A stretch of DNA of 64,000 nt, taken from CBDCMJ01 sp965218875. Lineage in GTDB: Bacteria; Chloroflexota; Dehalococcoidia; Lucifugimonadales; UBA3495. Positions 41,755 through 49,532 of the stretch are shown piece by piece. Every line of letters starts with the position of its first letter. Within the stretch, counting starts at the first letter, position 1. A program made the translations under genes and the position numbers. The stretch covers positions 2,232,001 through 2,296,000 of the forward strand of contig OZ244707.1 in NCBI GenBank assembly GCA_965218875.1, given 5' to 3'. Under the pieces are notes generated by a model that worked only from the letters and a program-made list of their open reading frames with translations, ran no database searches and had not been told where the DNA came from.

Positions 41755-42420
41755 GTGGCTAACACTCCCATGAAGGGCTGCATTCGCGTAATGACGGGGT
41801 GGGCGGCGGTTTTAAGCGTACCGGTCCTGCTAACCCTTGCGGCCTGCGGCGGCGAAACCGCGCCGCCCACGGCTGCCCCAACCCCAACCCCCACGGCTGA
41901 GCCTGAACCCACGGTGGCAGCCACAACCGCGCCAACTCCCACGGTTGAGGCCGCGGCTACGCCGGGCTGGGTTCTGCCCGACGGCGCTGACGGCCTTTCG
42001 ATCAGGCTGGACGCCTACGAGACCGGCGATGGCCAGGGTGCCGCCCGGTTGACCGTGACCTGCTTCAACTCGCCGCCCCTGGGCCAGTACATCAGCGCGG
42101 ACATCGCCTGGGACTCGCCGGTGTCCGTCCTCTACGATCTCGATGTTCAACTGACCTGGGACGACCAAGACACGGTGTTGGAAACCTGGGATGGGACCAC
42201 CTTGGGGAACAACATCACTCCGCGGCGCAAGGGGTTGGACCAGGAGTTCATTGACCGGCTCCTGGAATACGGCCACCTGGAGTTTGCCGTGGAGGGCGAC
42301 GAGGGCCGTCATGACGCGAAGTTCCACCTGGCGGGCTTCGAGGCGGTCTACGCTCCCTTCAAGGCCGATTGCGAGAGCCGGCCCACACCGGGCACTGACT
42401 ATCTGGACCCGGCGGAGTAG
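41755..42420 (+). CDS. Lipoprotein, unknown family
   Basis: 221 residues. GTG start with GGAGG six bases upstream. The signal has a hydrophobic core (VLSVPVLLTLAAC) ending at a lipobox Cys at about residue 31, followed by a Pro/Thr-rich spacer (TAAPTPTPTAEPEPTV) that would hold the domain off the membrane. The folded part is beta-rich with acidic character; Cys in LTVTCFNSPP and ADCESRPTPG may pair. I do not recognise the family. The stop precedes an HEPN-type gene by 51 bases. Confidence 0.8.
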   Translation: MANTPMKGCIRVMTGWAAVLSVPVLLTLAACGGETAPPTAAPTPTPTAEPEPTVAATTAPTPTVEAAATPGWVLPDGADGLSIRLDAYETGDGQGAARLTVTCFNSPPLGQYISADIAWDSPVSVLYDLDVQLTWDDQDTVLETWDGTTLGNNITPRRKGLDQEFIDRLLEYGHLEFAVEGDEGRHDAKFHLAGFEAVYAPFKADCESRPTPGTDYLDPAE

Positions 42421-42471
42421 ACCAAATCGAGATGACAACGGACGAAGCCGCCGGCGCACGTCGAGAATGCC

Positions 42472-42858
42472 GTGACCACTCCCAATCTCGACGAAGCAGC
42501 CGAATTCGCGGCCCACGCCCGCGAATTCTTGGTCAAGAGCCGGGAGCACTTGGCCGCTGACGATCTGCACCAAGCGTCGGAGAAGGGATGGGGCGCTGCG
42601 GCCCGCATGGCCAAGGCCGTCGCCGCCACCCGGGGCTGGGAGTATGCAACACACAGCCATTTCCACGTCGTGATGAATCGCGCCCGCCGCTTGACCGGCG
42701 ACGACCGACTGCCCTTGCTGCACGGCAGGGCTGAGATTTTGCACGGCAACTATTACGAACGCAAAAGGCACTTGGATGCCGAGCAAATCGGCAGGGACAT
42801 TGAGAACATAGCGGAACTCGTAGACCTGCTGGCTCCGCTGGCCGGGCCCGGGCGCTAA
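42472..42858 (+). CDS. PaREP1/HEPN-domain protein
   Basis: 128 residues, all helical. FLVKSREHLAADDLHQASEK and GWGAAARMAKAVAATRGW are the typical beginning of PaREP1/DUF HEPN domains, followed by HSHFHVVMNRARRL. HEPN proteins are often RNases or partners of minimal nucleotidyltransferases, but the Rx4-6H catalytic motif is not clear here (RKRH at residues ~99-102 could be a weak form), and no nucleotidyltransferase gene adjoins. It lies downstream of a lipoprotein gene; start GTG without a good ribosome site. Confidence 0.75.
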   Translation: MTTPNLDEAAEFAAHAREFLVKSREHLAADDLHQASEKGWGAAARMAKAVAATRGWEYATHSHFHVVMNRARRLTGDDRLPLLHGRAEILHGNYYERKRHLDAEQIGRDIENIAELVDLLAPLAGPGR

Positions 42859-43176
42859 CCGCCCGTGAGAGGCCCATTCTCCAACGGGCAGCGAGGCGCG
42901 AACGGATCGGCGTGAAGGGAAAACCATCCAGCGGATTCGAGATGCGGTGAGTCGCGGGAGCCCTGAAGAGCCGTTGAGTCCAAGACGCGTGAACGAGGAA
43001 CTGGGGATAACTTATGCGGGTAAGTTCCTGACGGGTACTCCCACGTGCTGCCCGGCCCGAAGGCGGAAGCGGTGACCAAATGGGAAGCAAATTTCGGGCC
43101 TCTTGAGACCGGGGATTGGCAACAGAACGGCATGACCCCGGCTGCCGGCTAACAAAGGGCCGCAAATCGTATCTGT
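42859..43176. other. Intergenic region before tRNA-Leu
   Basis: About 320 bases with no supported gene. Frames on both strands here are shadows; no promoter for the tRNA with good boxes was found. Confidence 0.4.
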
Positions 43177-43262
43177 GCCGAAGTGGCGGAATGGTAGACG
43201 CGCCGGTCTCAAAAACCGGTGGGGGCAACCCCGTGTCAGTTCGACTCTGACCTTCGGCACCA
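43177..43262 (+). tRNA. tRNA-Leu (CAA)
   Basis: 86 bases including an encoded CCA. Acceptor stem GCCGAAG/CTTCGGC, discriminator A, D arm, anticodon stem CCGGT/ACCGG with loop CTCAAAA giving anticodon CAA, a long variable arm (GGTGGGGGCAACCCCGTGTC region) typical of class II leucine tRNAs, and T arm with GTTCGACTC. A 5' fragment of a related gene lies 1.5 kb upstream. Confidence 0.95.
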
Positions 43263-43432
43263 CAGTTCGGTCCCGTGCCCGGAATTCCCGCCAAAGACCC
43301 CCGTTGCGGCGCCCCAATTTGGCTGTCTTTTCCCCGTTGTCTGCGTGAAGGGAGTTGACGCATCACTCACCCAAGTCGTTGTGTGGTGCATCCCCAGAGT
43401 TTCTTTGTGATGCAAGCTTTTGAGACTGGCTC

Positions 43433-43462
43433 TTGAACGTCTTGGTGACGGCCATGTATTAT
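43433..43462 (+). promoter_or_regulatory. Promoter of the solitary binding-protein gene
   Basis: TTGAAC (43433-43438) and TATTAT (43457-43462), spacer 18 bases. Its position, 88 bases before the TTG at 43550, argues against the longer frame that begins at 43433. Confidence 0.6.
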
Positions 43463-43549
43463 TTCGCAAGAGGGCCGTCCCCACGGAACTCCGCCAACGA
43501 CCTAAGCTGCGCGTCAAGCGCACTCGCTCAAGTGAGATGGAGGTCGACG

Positions 43550-44299
43550 TTGAAAGGCCGGTTGACGCACGCGTTTAGCGCGCTTCTCTTGGCGGCAGCG
43601 CTCCTGCCGTTACTGATCGCATGTGGGGGAGCGGACTCGGTGGCGATAGCCACTGCAGGCGACTACCATCCCTTTGACTTCATCAACGACGAGGGTGAAA
43701 TAGACGGCCTTGAGCGTGAACTGGGGGACGAGTTGTGCCGGCGCGCCGATTTGGAGTGCGCGTGGGTCCTGAATGATTGGGAAACGATGATTCCCGACCT
43801 TGTGGCGGAAGAGTTTGATGCAATCCTCGCCGGCATGAGCATCACCGCCAAACGGGAGGAGTTGATTGATTTCACCGAAGCGTACTACCCGCCCACCCCT
43901 TCCGTGTACGTGGCGAGGGCCGGCGAGGGCGACGAAGCCGCCCAAGGCACGATTGGCGTTACGGCAAACACCATATACTCCGACTATTTCACAGGGTTGG
44001 GCATGCCGTTTGTGTCGTTCGATGGCTCGATAGACGTAGTCGATACAGTGCTCAACGACGAGGTGGATGCCGTTCTCGTGGACCACGGCTACGGCGTGGA
44101 GAGGCTTGCGGAGTACGAGGGCCAACTGGCGATTGTGGGCCCATCTATACTGCTAGACCGCGGCCTCGGCATTGGCGTCCGCAGCGGCAGCGACCTGAAG
44201 GGCAAGCTCGACGAGGCCCTGGCGTCGATGAAGGCCGACGGCAGCCTGAATGCCATCATCCTCAAGTGGGTGGGCGAGGACGCCTCGACGTTCGAATAG
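43550..44299 (+). CDS. Solute-binding lipoprotein, family 3 (amino-acid type)
   Basis: 249 residues from the TTG at 43550, six bases after GGAGG. Signal LKGRLTHAFSALLLAAALLP ends LLIAC at a lipobox. The mature protein is a type 3 extracellular solute-binding domain: ATAGDYHPFDFINDEGEIDG, LERELGDELCRRADL, DAILAGMSITAKREELIDFT, QGTIGVTANTIYSDYF and SGSDLKGKLDEALASMKADG. Family members bind polar amino acids or opines. No permease or ATPase gene is adjacent, so it may serve a distant transporter or be a sensor-type lipoprotein. Confidence 0.9.
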   Translation: MKGRLTHAFSALLLAAALLPLLIACGGADSVAIATAGDYHPFDFINDEGEIDGLERELGDELCRRADLECAWVLNDWETMIPDLVAEEFDAILAGMSITAKREELIDFTEAYYPPTPSVYVARAGEGDEAAQGTIGVTANTIYSDYFTGLGMPFVSFDGSIDVVDTVLNDEVDAVLVDHGYGVERLAEYEGQLAIVGPSILLDRGLGIGVRSGSDLKGKLDEALASMKADGSLNAIILKWVGEDASTFE

Positions 44300-44421
44300 C
44301 GAAACCGATTCAAGGGGGTTGATCGGGCAAGGGGGATGAAGGCTGCCCAGCCGTTTCCCTGTTCCGGCGTGATTAAACCTCTCTCTTATTCCGGTATCCC
44401 TCTCTATCCCCCTGTTGACGT

Positions 44422-45828
44422 TCAGCCCACGGGCGGGCGCAAGGTCTGGGGTCGGCTGTCTTCCAGCCCCCGGGCTACTTGCAGCAGCGTCAGCTCGTCG
44501 AAATGACGGCCCACCACTTGGACGCCTATCGGCAGCCCGTCTGAACTGAAACCGAAGGGCACGGAAATGGCCGGGGAGCCGGTCAGGTCCCAAGGCAGGG
44601 TGATACGCAAGGTGTGCCTGCCCGCCAGGGTGCGGCCTTCGATGTGGAACTCGCTTTGCCCGTGGGGGAAGGCCGGCATAGGCACTGTGGGGCACAGGAA
44701 AATATCGTAGCGGGTGAAGTATTCCTTGACCGCCTGACGCAGTTGCTCCCATTCCTTGGAGGCGTTCAGGTACTCGTCCAGGGTGAAGGTATTGCCGTCC
44801 ACGTAACGGGCCCGGAACAGCGGCGTCAGCTCCGATTCCCTTCCGGCTACCGTGGGCGCAGAGTAGCGCCTGGCTTCCATTGTAAAGATGATCGTAGAAA
44901 TGGCCGACGCGTTCTTCTCGGTCAACGCCGGTATTTCCACCGGCTCGACGTTCATGCCAAGCTGGCCCATGGCCGCTGCGGCCTCGGCCACCGACCGCTG
45001 GACCTCCGGCTCCACCGGCACCCCGGTACTGGGACTCCATCCCACCTTCAGCCGGCTCAGGTCAGCGTCCAAGGGCGCATAGTCCGGCGCCGGCACCGGC
45101 GGAGTGTACAGGTCGACGCCGTCGGCGCCCGCCAGGATGGACATGCCCAGGGCCACGTCACCCACGGTGCGGGCAATCGGCCCCACGTGGATGGCCCGGA
45201 GGAGGGTTTGAGGTTGAATGCCGGTGTAGGGAATGCGGCCCAGGGTGGGTTTGATGCCCACGACGCCGCACAGGCTGGCAGGCGCCCGGATGGACCCGCC
45301 GAGGTCCGTTCCCAAGCCGAAGGGCGAAAGACCCGCGGCGATGGCGGCTACCTCCCCGCCGCTGGAGCCTCCGGGCGTCCGGTCCAAGTTCCAGGGATTG
45401 CGGGTTTTCCCGAAGACCTGGTTGTCCGTCTCCCACCACAGGGCGAACTCCGGCATGTTGGTCTTGCCCAGCAGAATGCCACCAGCCGCCTTCAGGCGGG
45501 TGTAGACCTCCGCGTCCTGCCGGGACACGTAGCCGTCGTAAATCTTCGATCCCAGGGACATTCGCATCCCCGCCGTTTCGATGCAGTCCTTGAGTGTGTA
45601 GGGCACGCCATGGAAGGGGCCGAGGTCGTCGCCTCGCATTACCGCTGCCTCCGCTTCCTTGGCCCGCTCCAGCGGGTCGTCGGTGAAGAAAACGATGGCG
45701 TTCAGCCTGGGGTTGATTTGCTCGATGCGGTCCAAGTGGGCTTGGACTACCTCCACCGGGGATAGGACCTTCCGGCGTATCTTCGCCGCCAACTCCGTAG
45801 CGGGCGCGTAGTAGATCTCTTCACTCAT
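44422..45828 (-). CDS. Amidase (amidase-signature family)
   Basis: 468 residues. Hydrolyses amides through a Ser-cisSer-Lys triad; the pieces are Lys in YTLKDCIETAG, GGSSGGEVAAIAAGLSPFGL with the cis-Ser, and GTDLGGSIRAPAS with the nucleophile. GatA-like in length but without gatB/gatC neighbours, so a free-standing amidase. The start is the ATG at 45828, four bases after GCAGGAG, a ribosome site lying inside the tail of an IS3 orfA remnant that overlaps by eight bases; its native upstream region has thus been replaced by IS DNA. Substrate not predictable. Confidence 0.9.
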   Translation of the reverse strand: MSEEIYYAPATELAAKIRRKVLSPVEVVQAHLDRIEQINPRLNAIVFFTDDPLERAKEAEAAVMRGDDLGPFHGVPYTLKDCIETAGMRMSLGSKIYDGYVSRQDAEVYTRLKAAGGILLGKTNMPEFALWWETDNQVFGKTRNPWNLDRTPGGSSGGEVAAIAAGLSPFGLGTDLGGSIRAPASLCGVVGIKPTLGRIPYTGIQPQTLLRAIHVGPIARTVGDVALGMSILAGADGVDLYTPPVPAPDYAPLDADLSRLKVGWSPSTGVPVEPEVQRSVAEAAAAMGQLGMNVEPVEIPALTEKNASAISTIIFTMEARRYSAPTVAGRESELTPLFRARYVDGNTFTLDEYLNASKEWEQLRQAVKEYFTRYDIFLCPTVPMPAFPHGQSEFHIEGRTLAGRHTLRITLPWDLTGSPAISVPFGFSSDGLPIGVQVVGRHFDELTLLQVARGLEDSRPQTLRPPVG

Positions 45829-46072
45829 GGCACTCCTGCACAAGGTAGGTTTTTGGGTCGGCCATCAATTGCTTCAGCTTCCTGTTCTCCTCCTTCAGGA
45901 CCCGCAGCCTCCTCCCCTGGGCCGCCTCCAATCCCCGGGACCTCTTCTTCCAGGGGTGGAGGGTCTGCTCTCTGATGGCCATCTTGGGGCAGGCCTCGGC
46001 CACCGGCCCGCCCTTCACTGCCTGGCGCAAGCTGGATGCGATCTGCCCCGGGGTGTACCTGGACTTCTTCAT
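45821..46072 (-). mobile_element. IS3-family transposase OrfA remnant
   Basis: 83 residues: MKKSRYTPGQIASSLRQAVK, AEACPKMAIREQTLHPWKKR and the leucine-zipper segment VLKEENRKLKQLMAD are the OrfA pattern of IS3 elements. The normal end is missing: after MAD the frame reads PKTYLVQECHE into the flank, showing a deletion of the OrfA end and OrfB. The OrfA start is intact. The right-hand flank to 46250 has no gene and may hold the IS end. Confidence 0.85.
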
Positions 46073-46254
46073 GGGACTTCCTTCTTAGCCATTCAGTTTA
46101 GATCATCCCACTAAGCTCGCACTAAGCTTGGTACAGAAAATGGGGCAAGATCAAGCGCTTGCCGGCCTAACATAGCTGGTGGTGCAGACACCGGGGGCAT
46201 GTGTGTTCTTGGTCCACGATTTGGTCCGTAGCCAACAACAAAACCGGTCCTCAT

Positions 46255-47148
46255 TTACTGGGCCGGGTAATTGTCCAGCCACCACCGGGCGATGTCGATG
46301 CGGCGGGGCAGCCAAACATCGGGCTTGCCCTTTACATACTCCAGGAACCGCCGTAACGCCGCCGCCCGGGCCGGCTTGCCGATGATGCGGCAATGGAGTC
46401 CCACCGACATCATCTTTGGGTGGGTCGTTCCCTCCAGGTAAAGGGTTTCGAAGCAGTCGCGAGCCGACTCGAAGAAGTGGTTGGGCGTGAACAACTGGCC
46501 GCGCCAAAACCCGTAGTCGTTGACCTCCAAAGAGTAAGGCAACACCAGCCACGGGTTCCCATGGACCTCAGTGTAATAGGGCAGGTCGTCGTTGTAGGCG
46601 TTGGAGTCGTAGACGAAGCCGCCTTCCTCCACCACCAGTTCCCGGGTGTTTACGCTGGGTCCGTACCGGGTGTACCAACCCAGCGGCCGCTGCCCGATGG
46701 TGCGGGTGATGGAGGCCACGGCCTGTTGGATGGCCAGCCGTTCAGCCTCCCGGTCCATCTTGTAGTATTCTTCCCACCGATTGCCATGGCCCATTACCTC
46801 GTGTCCCCGGCGGACGATCTCCGGCCCCACCTCTGGGTTGCGTTCCAGGGCCTGGGCGCAGGCGAAGAAGGTTGAGTTGACGCCATACTCGTCCAGCAGG
46901 TCCAGAATGCGCCAGACGCCGACCCGACTCCCGTACTCGAAGAATGACTCGTTTGCCAGGTCCCTCTCTCCCCTGGCTACTGGCGACGGCGATTCGCCAA
47001 GCGTCTCCCCATGAGGGTCCCCATCCAGGATGGAATATTCGGACCCCTCCTCGTGGGCGACGACAAACGATACGGCAACGCGGGCGCCGTTGGGCCATTC
47101 AACCACCGGAGGGTTGGGGCCGTAACCGATCAGGTCGCGTTCCGCCAT
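46255..47148 (-). CDS. Polysaccharide deacetylase-family protein, PuuE allantoinase-like
   Basis: 297 residues from the ATG at 47148, nine bases after AGGAGG. The NodB-type barrel shows VAVSFVVAHEEGSEYSILDG, the N-terminal pattern of PuuE allantoinases that act without metal, then GVNSTFFACAQALERNPEVG, GHEVMGHGNRWEEY and GLHCRIIGKPARAAALRRFL. PuuE opens allantoin in purine breakdown; whether this copy does so is inference, and a chitooligosaccharide deacetylase is the alternative. Upstream is the gene at 47444, divergent. Confidence 0.88.
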   Translation of the reverse strand: MAERDLIGYGPNPPVVEWPNGARVAVSFVVAHEEGSEYSILDGDPHGETLGESPSPVARGERDLANESFFEYGSRVGVWRILDLLDEYGVNSTFFACAQALERNPEVGPEIVRRGHEVMGHGNRWEEYYKMDREAERLAIQQAVASITRTIGQRPLGWYTRYGPSVNTRELVVEEGGFVYDSNAYNDDLPYYTEVHGNPWLVLPYSLEVNDYGFWRGQLFTPNHFFESARDCFETLYLEGTTHPKMMSVGLHCRIIGKPARAAALRRFLEYVKGKPDVWLPRRIDIARWWLDNYPAQ

Positions 47149-47325
47149 GAGATGTCGCCTCCTTTGCACCCGCCACGCGACCCCGCAAGGTCGCTGGTAT
47201 CAAGCCTGATTGCCATTGGCCGCTTCCAAATAGCCGCCCCCCACAGCCCACCATCAACAGAATGGGAGGTGATTTGGCGGATGGCGTCGTTCAGCCACCG
47301 GCCCGATTGTAACCTTTACGCTTGG

Positions 47326-47353
47326 TTGACTCGTATCTGCCGCTGACTATATC
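47326..47353 (+). promoter_or_regulatory. Promoter of the duplicated-barrel gene
   Basis: TTGACT (47326-47331) and TATATC (47348-47353), spacer 16 bases, giving a leader of about 85 bases. Confidence 0.5.
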
Positions 47354-47443
47354 ATGCCGGGCAATCCGGGGACCGCATAACAACGGTCCGCCGGGACTGA
47401 TGCTCACGGGGCGAGCCCGATAATTCGATTGTGGAGGTCCAAG

Positions 47444-48115
47444 GTGGCAGAGACAAAGGGGCTAGGAATGTTGATGGTCTTTACCGACGTTCCCCCGGAG
47501 GTGGAGGAGGAGTTCAACCGCTGGTACAACGAGGAGCACCTGCCGGAGCGCCTGTCCATTCCCGGTGTGTTGAGCGCGGCCAGGTACGAGGCGCATCGGG
47601 GTGGCCCGAAATACCTCGCCTGCTACGAGCTGGACCGGCCCGAGACCTTCCACTCCGGCGCCTGGCGTCACCAGCACGAGAACCCCACGGAATGGAGCCA
47701 ACAAATGTCGCCCAGTGTGGTTGGGCAAAACTACGTTCGGAACCTTTGCCGGCTGATTTTCCCTGACGAGTTGCCTCGTGAAACCGCCGAGGGCGAGATG
47801 TCCCCGACGCTTCTGGTGGGCCGGATGTCGGTGCCCCCTGAGTTGGAGGCCAAGTTCAACGACGCCTACAATACGGAACGTCTGCCCGAGTGTTACAAGA
47901 TTCCAGGCTACATTCGCAACCGCAGGTTTGAGGCGGTCGAGGGACACCCCAAGTATATGGCGGTGCATGAGATGGAGTCGGTGGCGGTGTCGGAGAGCTC
48001 CGGTTGGGACAGGTGGACAACCATGGTGACGCCGGTCTGGACCAGCGAAATCCGGCCCCACATGGTGCATGAGACCGGCTCTCCAGGCGTATACCAGCGC
48101 ATCTTTCCGGCCTAG
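47444..48115 (+). CDS. EthD-like protein with duplicated dimeric alpha/beta barrel
   Basis: 223 residues, two copies of the same unit: GLGMLMVFTDVPPEVEEEFN..WYNEEHLPERLSIPGVLSAARYEA and MSPTLLVGRMSVPPELEAKFN..YNTERLPECYKIPGYIRNRRFEA. The pattern FNxWYxxEHxPExxxIPG belongs to EthD/dimeric alpha-beta barrel proteins, some of which are accessory to ring-cleaving enzymes. The GTG at 47444 has GGAGG six bases before it; a TTG at 47429 is rejected. Followed within five bases by an IS3 remnant. Confidence 0.85.
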   Translation: MAETKGLGMLMVFTDVPPEVEEEFNRWYNEEHLPERLSIPGVLSAARYEAHRGGPKYLACYELDRPETFHSGAWRHQHENPTEWSQQMSPSVVGQNYVRNLCRLIFPDELPRETAEGEMSPTLLVGRMSVPPELEAKFNDAYNTERLPECYKIPGYIRNRRFEAVEGHPKYMAVHEMESVAVSESSGWDRWTTMVTPVWTSEIRPHMVHETGSPGVYQRIFPA

Positions 48116-48119
48116 CGGG

Positions 48120-48530
48120 CTCCTGAGCGATAACGGTCCCGGCTATGTGTCCGGGGCCTTCAGGGACTACCTGAGTACGGTGGGCATTAGGCACATCCTG
48201 GCTGCTCCCTTCTACCCTCAGACCAACGGCAAGTTAGAGCGCTAACACCTGACGCTGAAGCGGGACGTGAACGAGACGCTCTATGAGTTGCCCTCCGGCC
48301 TAGAGGCGGCCATCATGGCGTTGGTCAGCCACTACAACTACCGCCGCTATCACAAAGCCCTGGGAAATGTCACACCGTCGCACGTATTTCGGACGTATTC
48401 AACGCAATGTGGCAGGAGACCCTACGACACAGGAAGGAGGTGCAGGCTCAAACATCGAATCGAACGGCGAAGGCTCTACAACCGGACCTCGAGGGGCTCA
48501 CCGGACGTCCGTCTGACTCCCGATCTCTAG
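48120..48530 (+). mobile_element. IS3-family transposase OrfB remnant (C-terminal half)
   Basis: Translation from 48120 gives LLSDNGPGYVSGAFRDYL, GIRHILAAPFYPQTNGKLER, then a stop (TAA at 48243-48245) in place of Tyr, then HLTLKRDVNETLYELPSGLE and HYNYRRYHKALGNVTPSHV. This is the integrase core of IS3 OrfB containing the second Asp of the DDE triad and its following region. After VTPSHV the frame shifts between two frames (EVQAQT in one, RIERRRLYNR in another), so it is decayed. The N-terminal half is absent. It begins 5 bases after the stop of the previous gene. Confidence 0.85.
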
Positions 48531-48891
48531 GCTCGCGAAGTGTCCCACTTTAGCTGGTTGCCAACGCTAGGGAGTAACTCAGAAGCCCCCAATCGTTCTG
48601 CACGATTGCACTCCCCCATTGGACCAAAGGGAAGCCCATGCCCCCGAAGACGGCGGTCCCCAACGCTGTCACAGATTTCCCAGTTGTTCCGCCTTCCGCG
48701 CGGGGTTTCATACGTTCATACCTCGTCCGGCCCCTGGTGCCGAGTCTTCGGGCCCGGACCCGACAGGGCCGAGGAGGAAACCGACCCCGTCAAACTGGCG
48801 GTACACCGGGTCTGGCGCCATCCGCACCAGGAACCCATAGCCTCTGACGCCCAGCCCTCCAGCTACCGCCGACAGGCAAGGAAGGGTTAGA
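48531..48891. other. Intergenic region
   Basis: About 360 bases without a supported gene. The first 20 bases (around TGTCCCACTTTAGCTGG) may be the outer end of the IS3 element. Several overlapping frames end in GAIRTRNP-like strings, an artefact pattern, and are not reported. Confidence 0.4.
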
Positions 48892-49005
48892 TCAACTTAG
48901 GAATGCCACAATAAGGGCGGCACCCACTGTCACCGCGCTTGACACCACCAGGACTGTGACGGGGAGCCGGTTTTGTTCGAGCCAATAGCGCCGGGGCACT
49001 TTCAT
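48892..49005 (-). CDS. Very small membrane protein (37 residues)
   Basis: Starts MKVPRRYWLEQNRLPVTVLV and continues VSSAVTVGAALIVAFLS to a TGA at 48892: a short basic N-terminus and one membrane helix, so the positive side would stay in the cytoplasm. Its ATG overlaps the stop of the upstream 69-residue frame in the arrangement ATGA, the classic sign of translational coupling. The frame is too short for standard gene calls. Without a homologue I can only say it is plausible; function unknown. Confidence 0.5.
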   Translation of the reverse strand: MKVPRRYWLEQNRLPVTVLVVSSAVTVGAALIVAFLS

Positions 49006-49211
49006 TCCTGGTAGTAGCCGCAGCCCCGGATGGTGATCGCGACATCGTAGGAGTCATGCCCCGACAACACGCCAATCTCTCTGAGCAGCCTAATGGCCTC
49101 GCGGGCAAGGGATGTCGTACTGACGACAACCGGAAAGCTGTAGCCTGGTTCGGCGTTGGACAACTCTCCCAGGATGCGGAGCATTTCCTTGCTTAACTCA
49201 GGGCGCATCAT
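49002..49211 (-). CDS. Small protein, 69 residues, unknown family
   Basis: MMRPELSKEMLRILGELSNA, then two beta-like segments (GYSFPVVVST and DVAITIRGCGYYQE) around a helical middle (REAIRLLREIGVL). It resembles a small winged-helix or sensor fragment but I do not recognise it. It overlaps the upstream 81-residue frame by 14 bases and the downstream 37-residue frame by 4 bases. Codon use is GC-rich like its neighbours. No good ribosome site is seen; translation would rely on coupling. Confidence 0.5.
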   Translation of the reverse strand: MMRPELSKEMLRILGELSNAEPGYSFPVVVSTTSLAREAIRLLREIGVLSGHDSYDVAITIRGCGYYQE

Positions 49212-49443
49212 GCACTACGCCCGGCGCGGCCTCTCGCGGGGGCGGTACGGGAGCTTCCAAATAGGCCCCCGTGGTGTCAGCCACCGAGGCCGCTTCATTT
49301 TCCGAAATTGTAGCACCAGAGGTTTCAATGGCGCCCTTCGCAATCTCGGTAGCTATTTGGCTCTTCGGCAGATAGCCCCGGGGAGTTTTGCACTTCCCCC
49401 AAATTAGCGGTCGACTGTACATTATGGCGTTCCATATGTACAA
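49198..49443 (-). CDS. Small protein, up to 81 residues, unknown family
   Basis: From an apparent TTG at 49443 or an ATG seven codons on: MYSRPLIWGKCKTPRGYLPK, then SQIATEIAKGAIETSGATIS and a Pro/Ala-rich tail ending at 49198. No recognisable domain; the middle is helical. Its end overlaps the start of the next small frame by 14 bases. First of three overlapping small frames on this strand between two broken mobile or biosynthetic genes. Confidence 0.4.
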   Translation of the reverse strand: MYIWNAIMYSRPLIWGKCKTPRGYLPKSQIATEIAKGAIETSGATISENEAASVADTTGAYLEAPVPPPREAAPGVVHDAP

Positions 49444-49532
49444 TCGAGCTTCATCTTTCAGCCTTCATAGGCGTATGGCAATCTTACTTTGACAAAATTT
49501 CGACTCGCCCGAGGCTCGTGTGAGATGATGCA

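Noticed and set aside
41673..41762. 29-codon frame beginning in the tRNA-Leu fragment and overlapping the lipoprotein start
   Set aside because: Its start is inside tRNA-derived sequence, it has no ribosome site, and the good GGAGG belongs to the GTG at 41755.
48531..48891. Overlapping plus-strand frames of about 70-115 codons
   Set aside because: Low-complexity Pro/Arg frames in IS-flanking DNA without a start signal.
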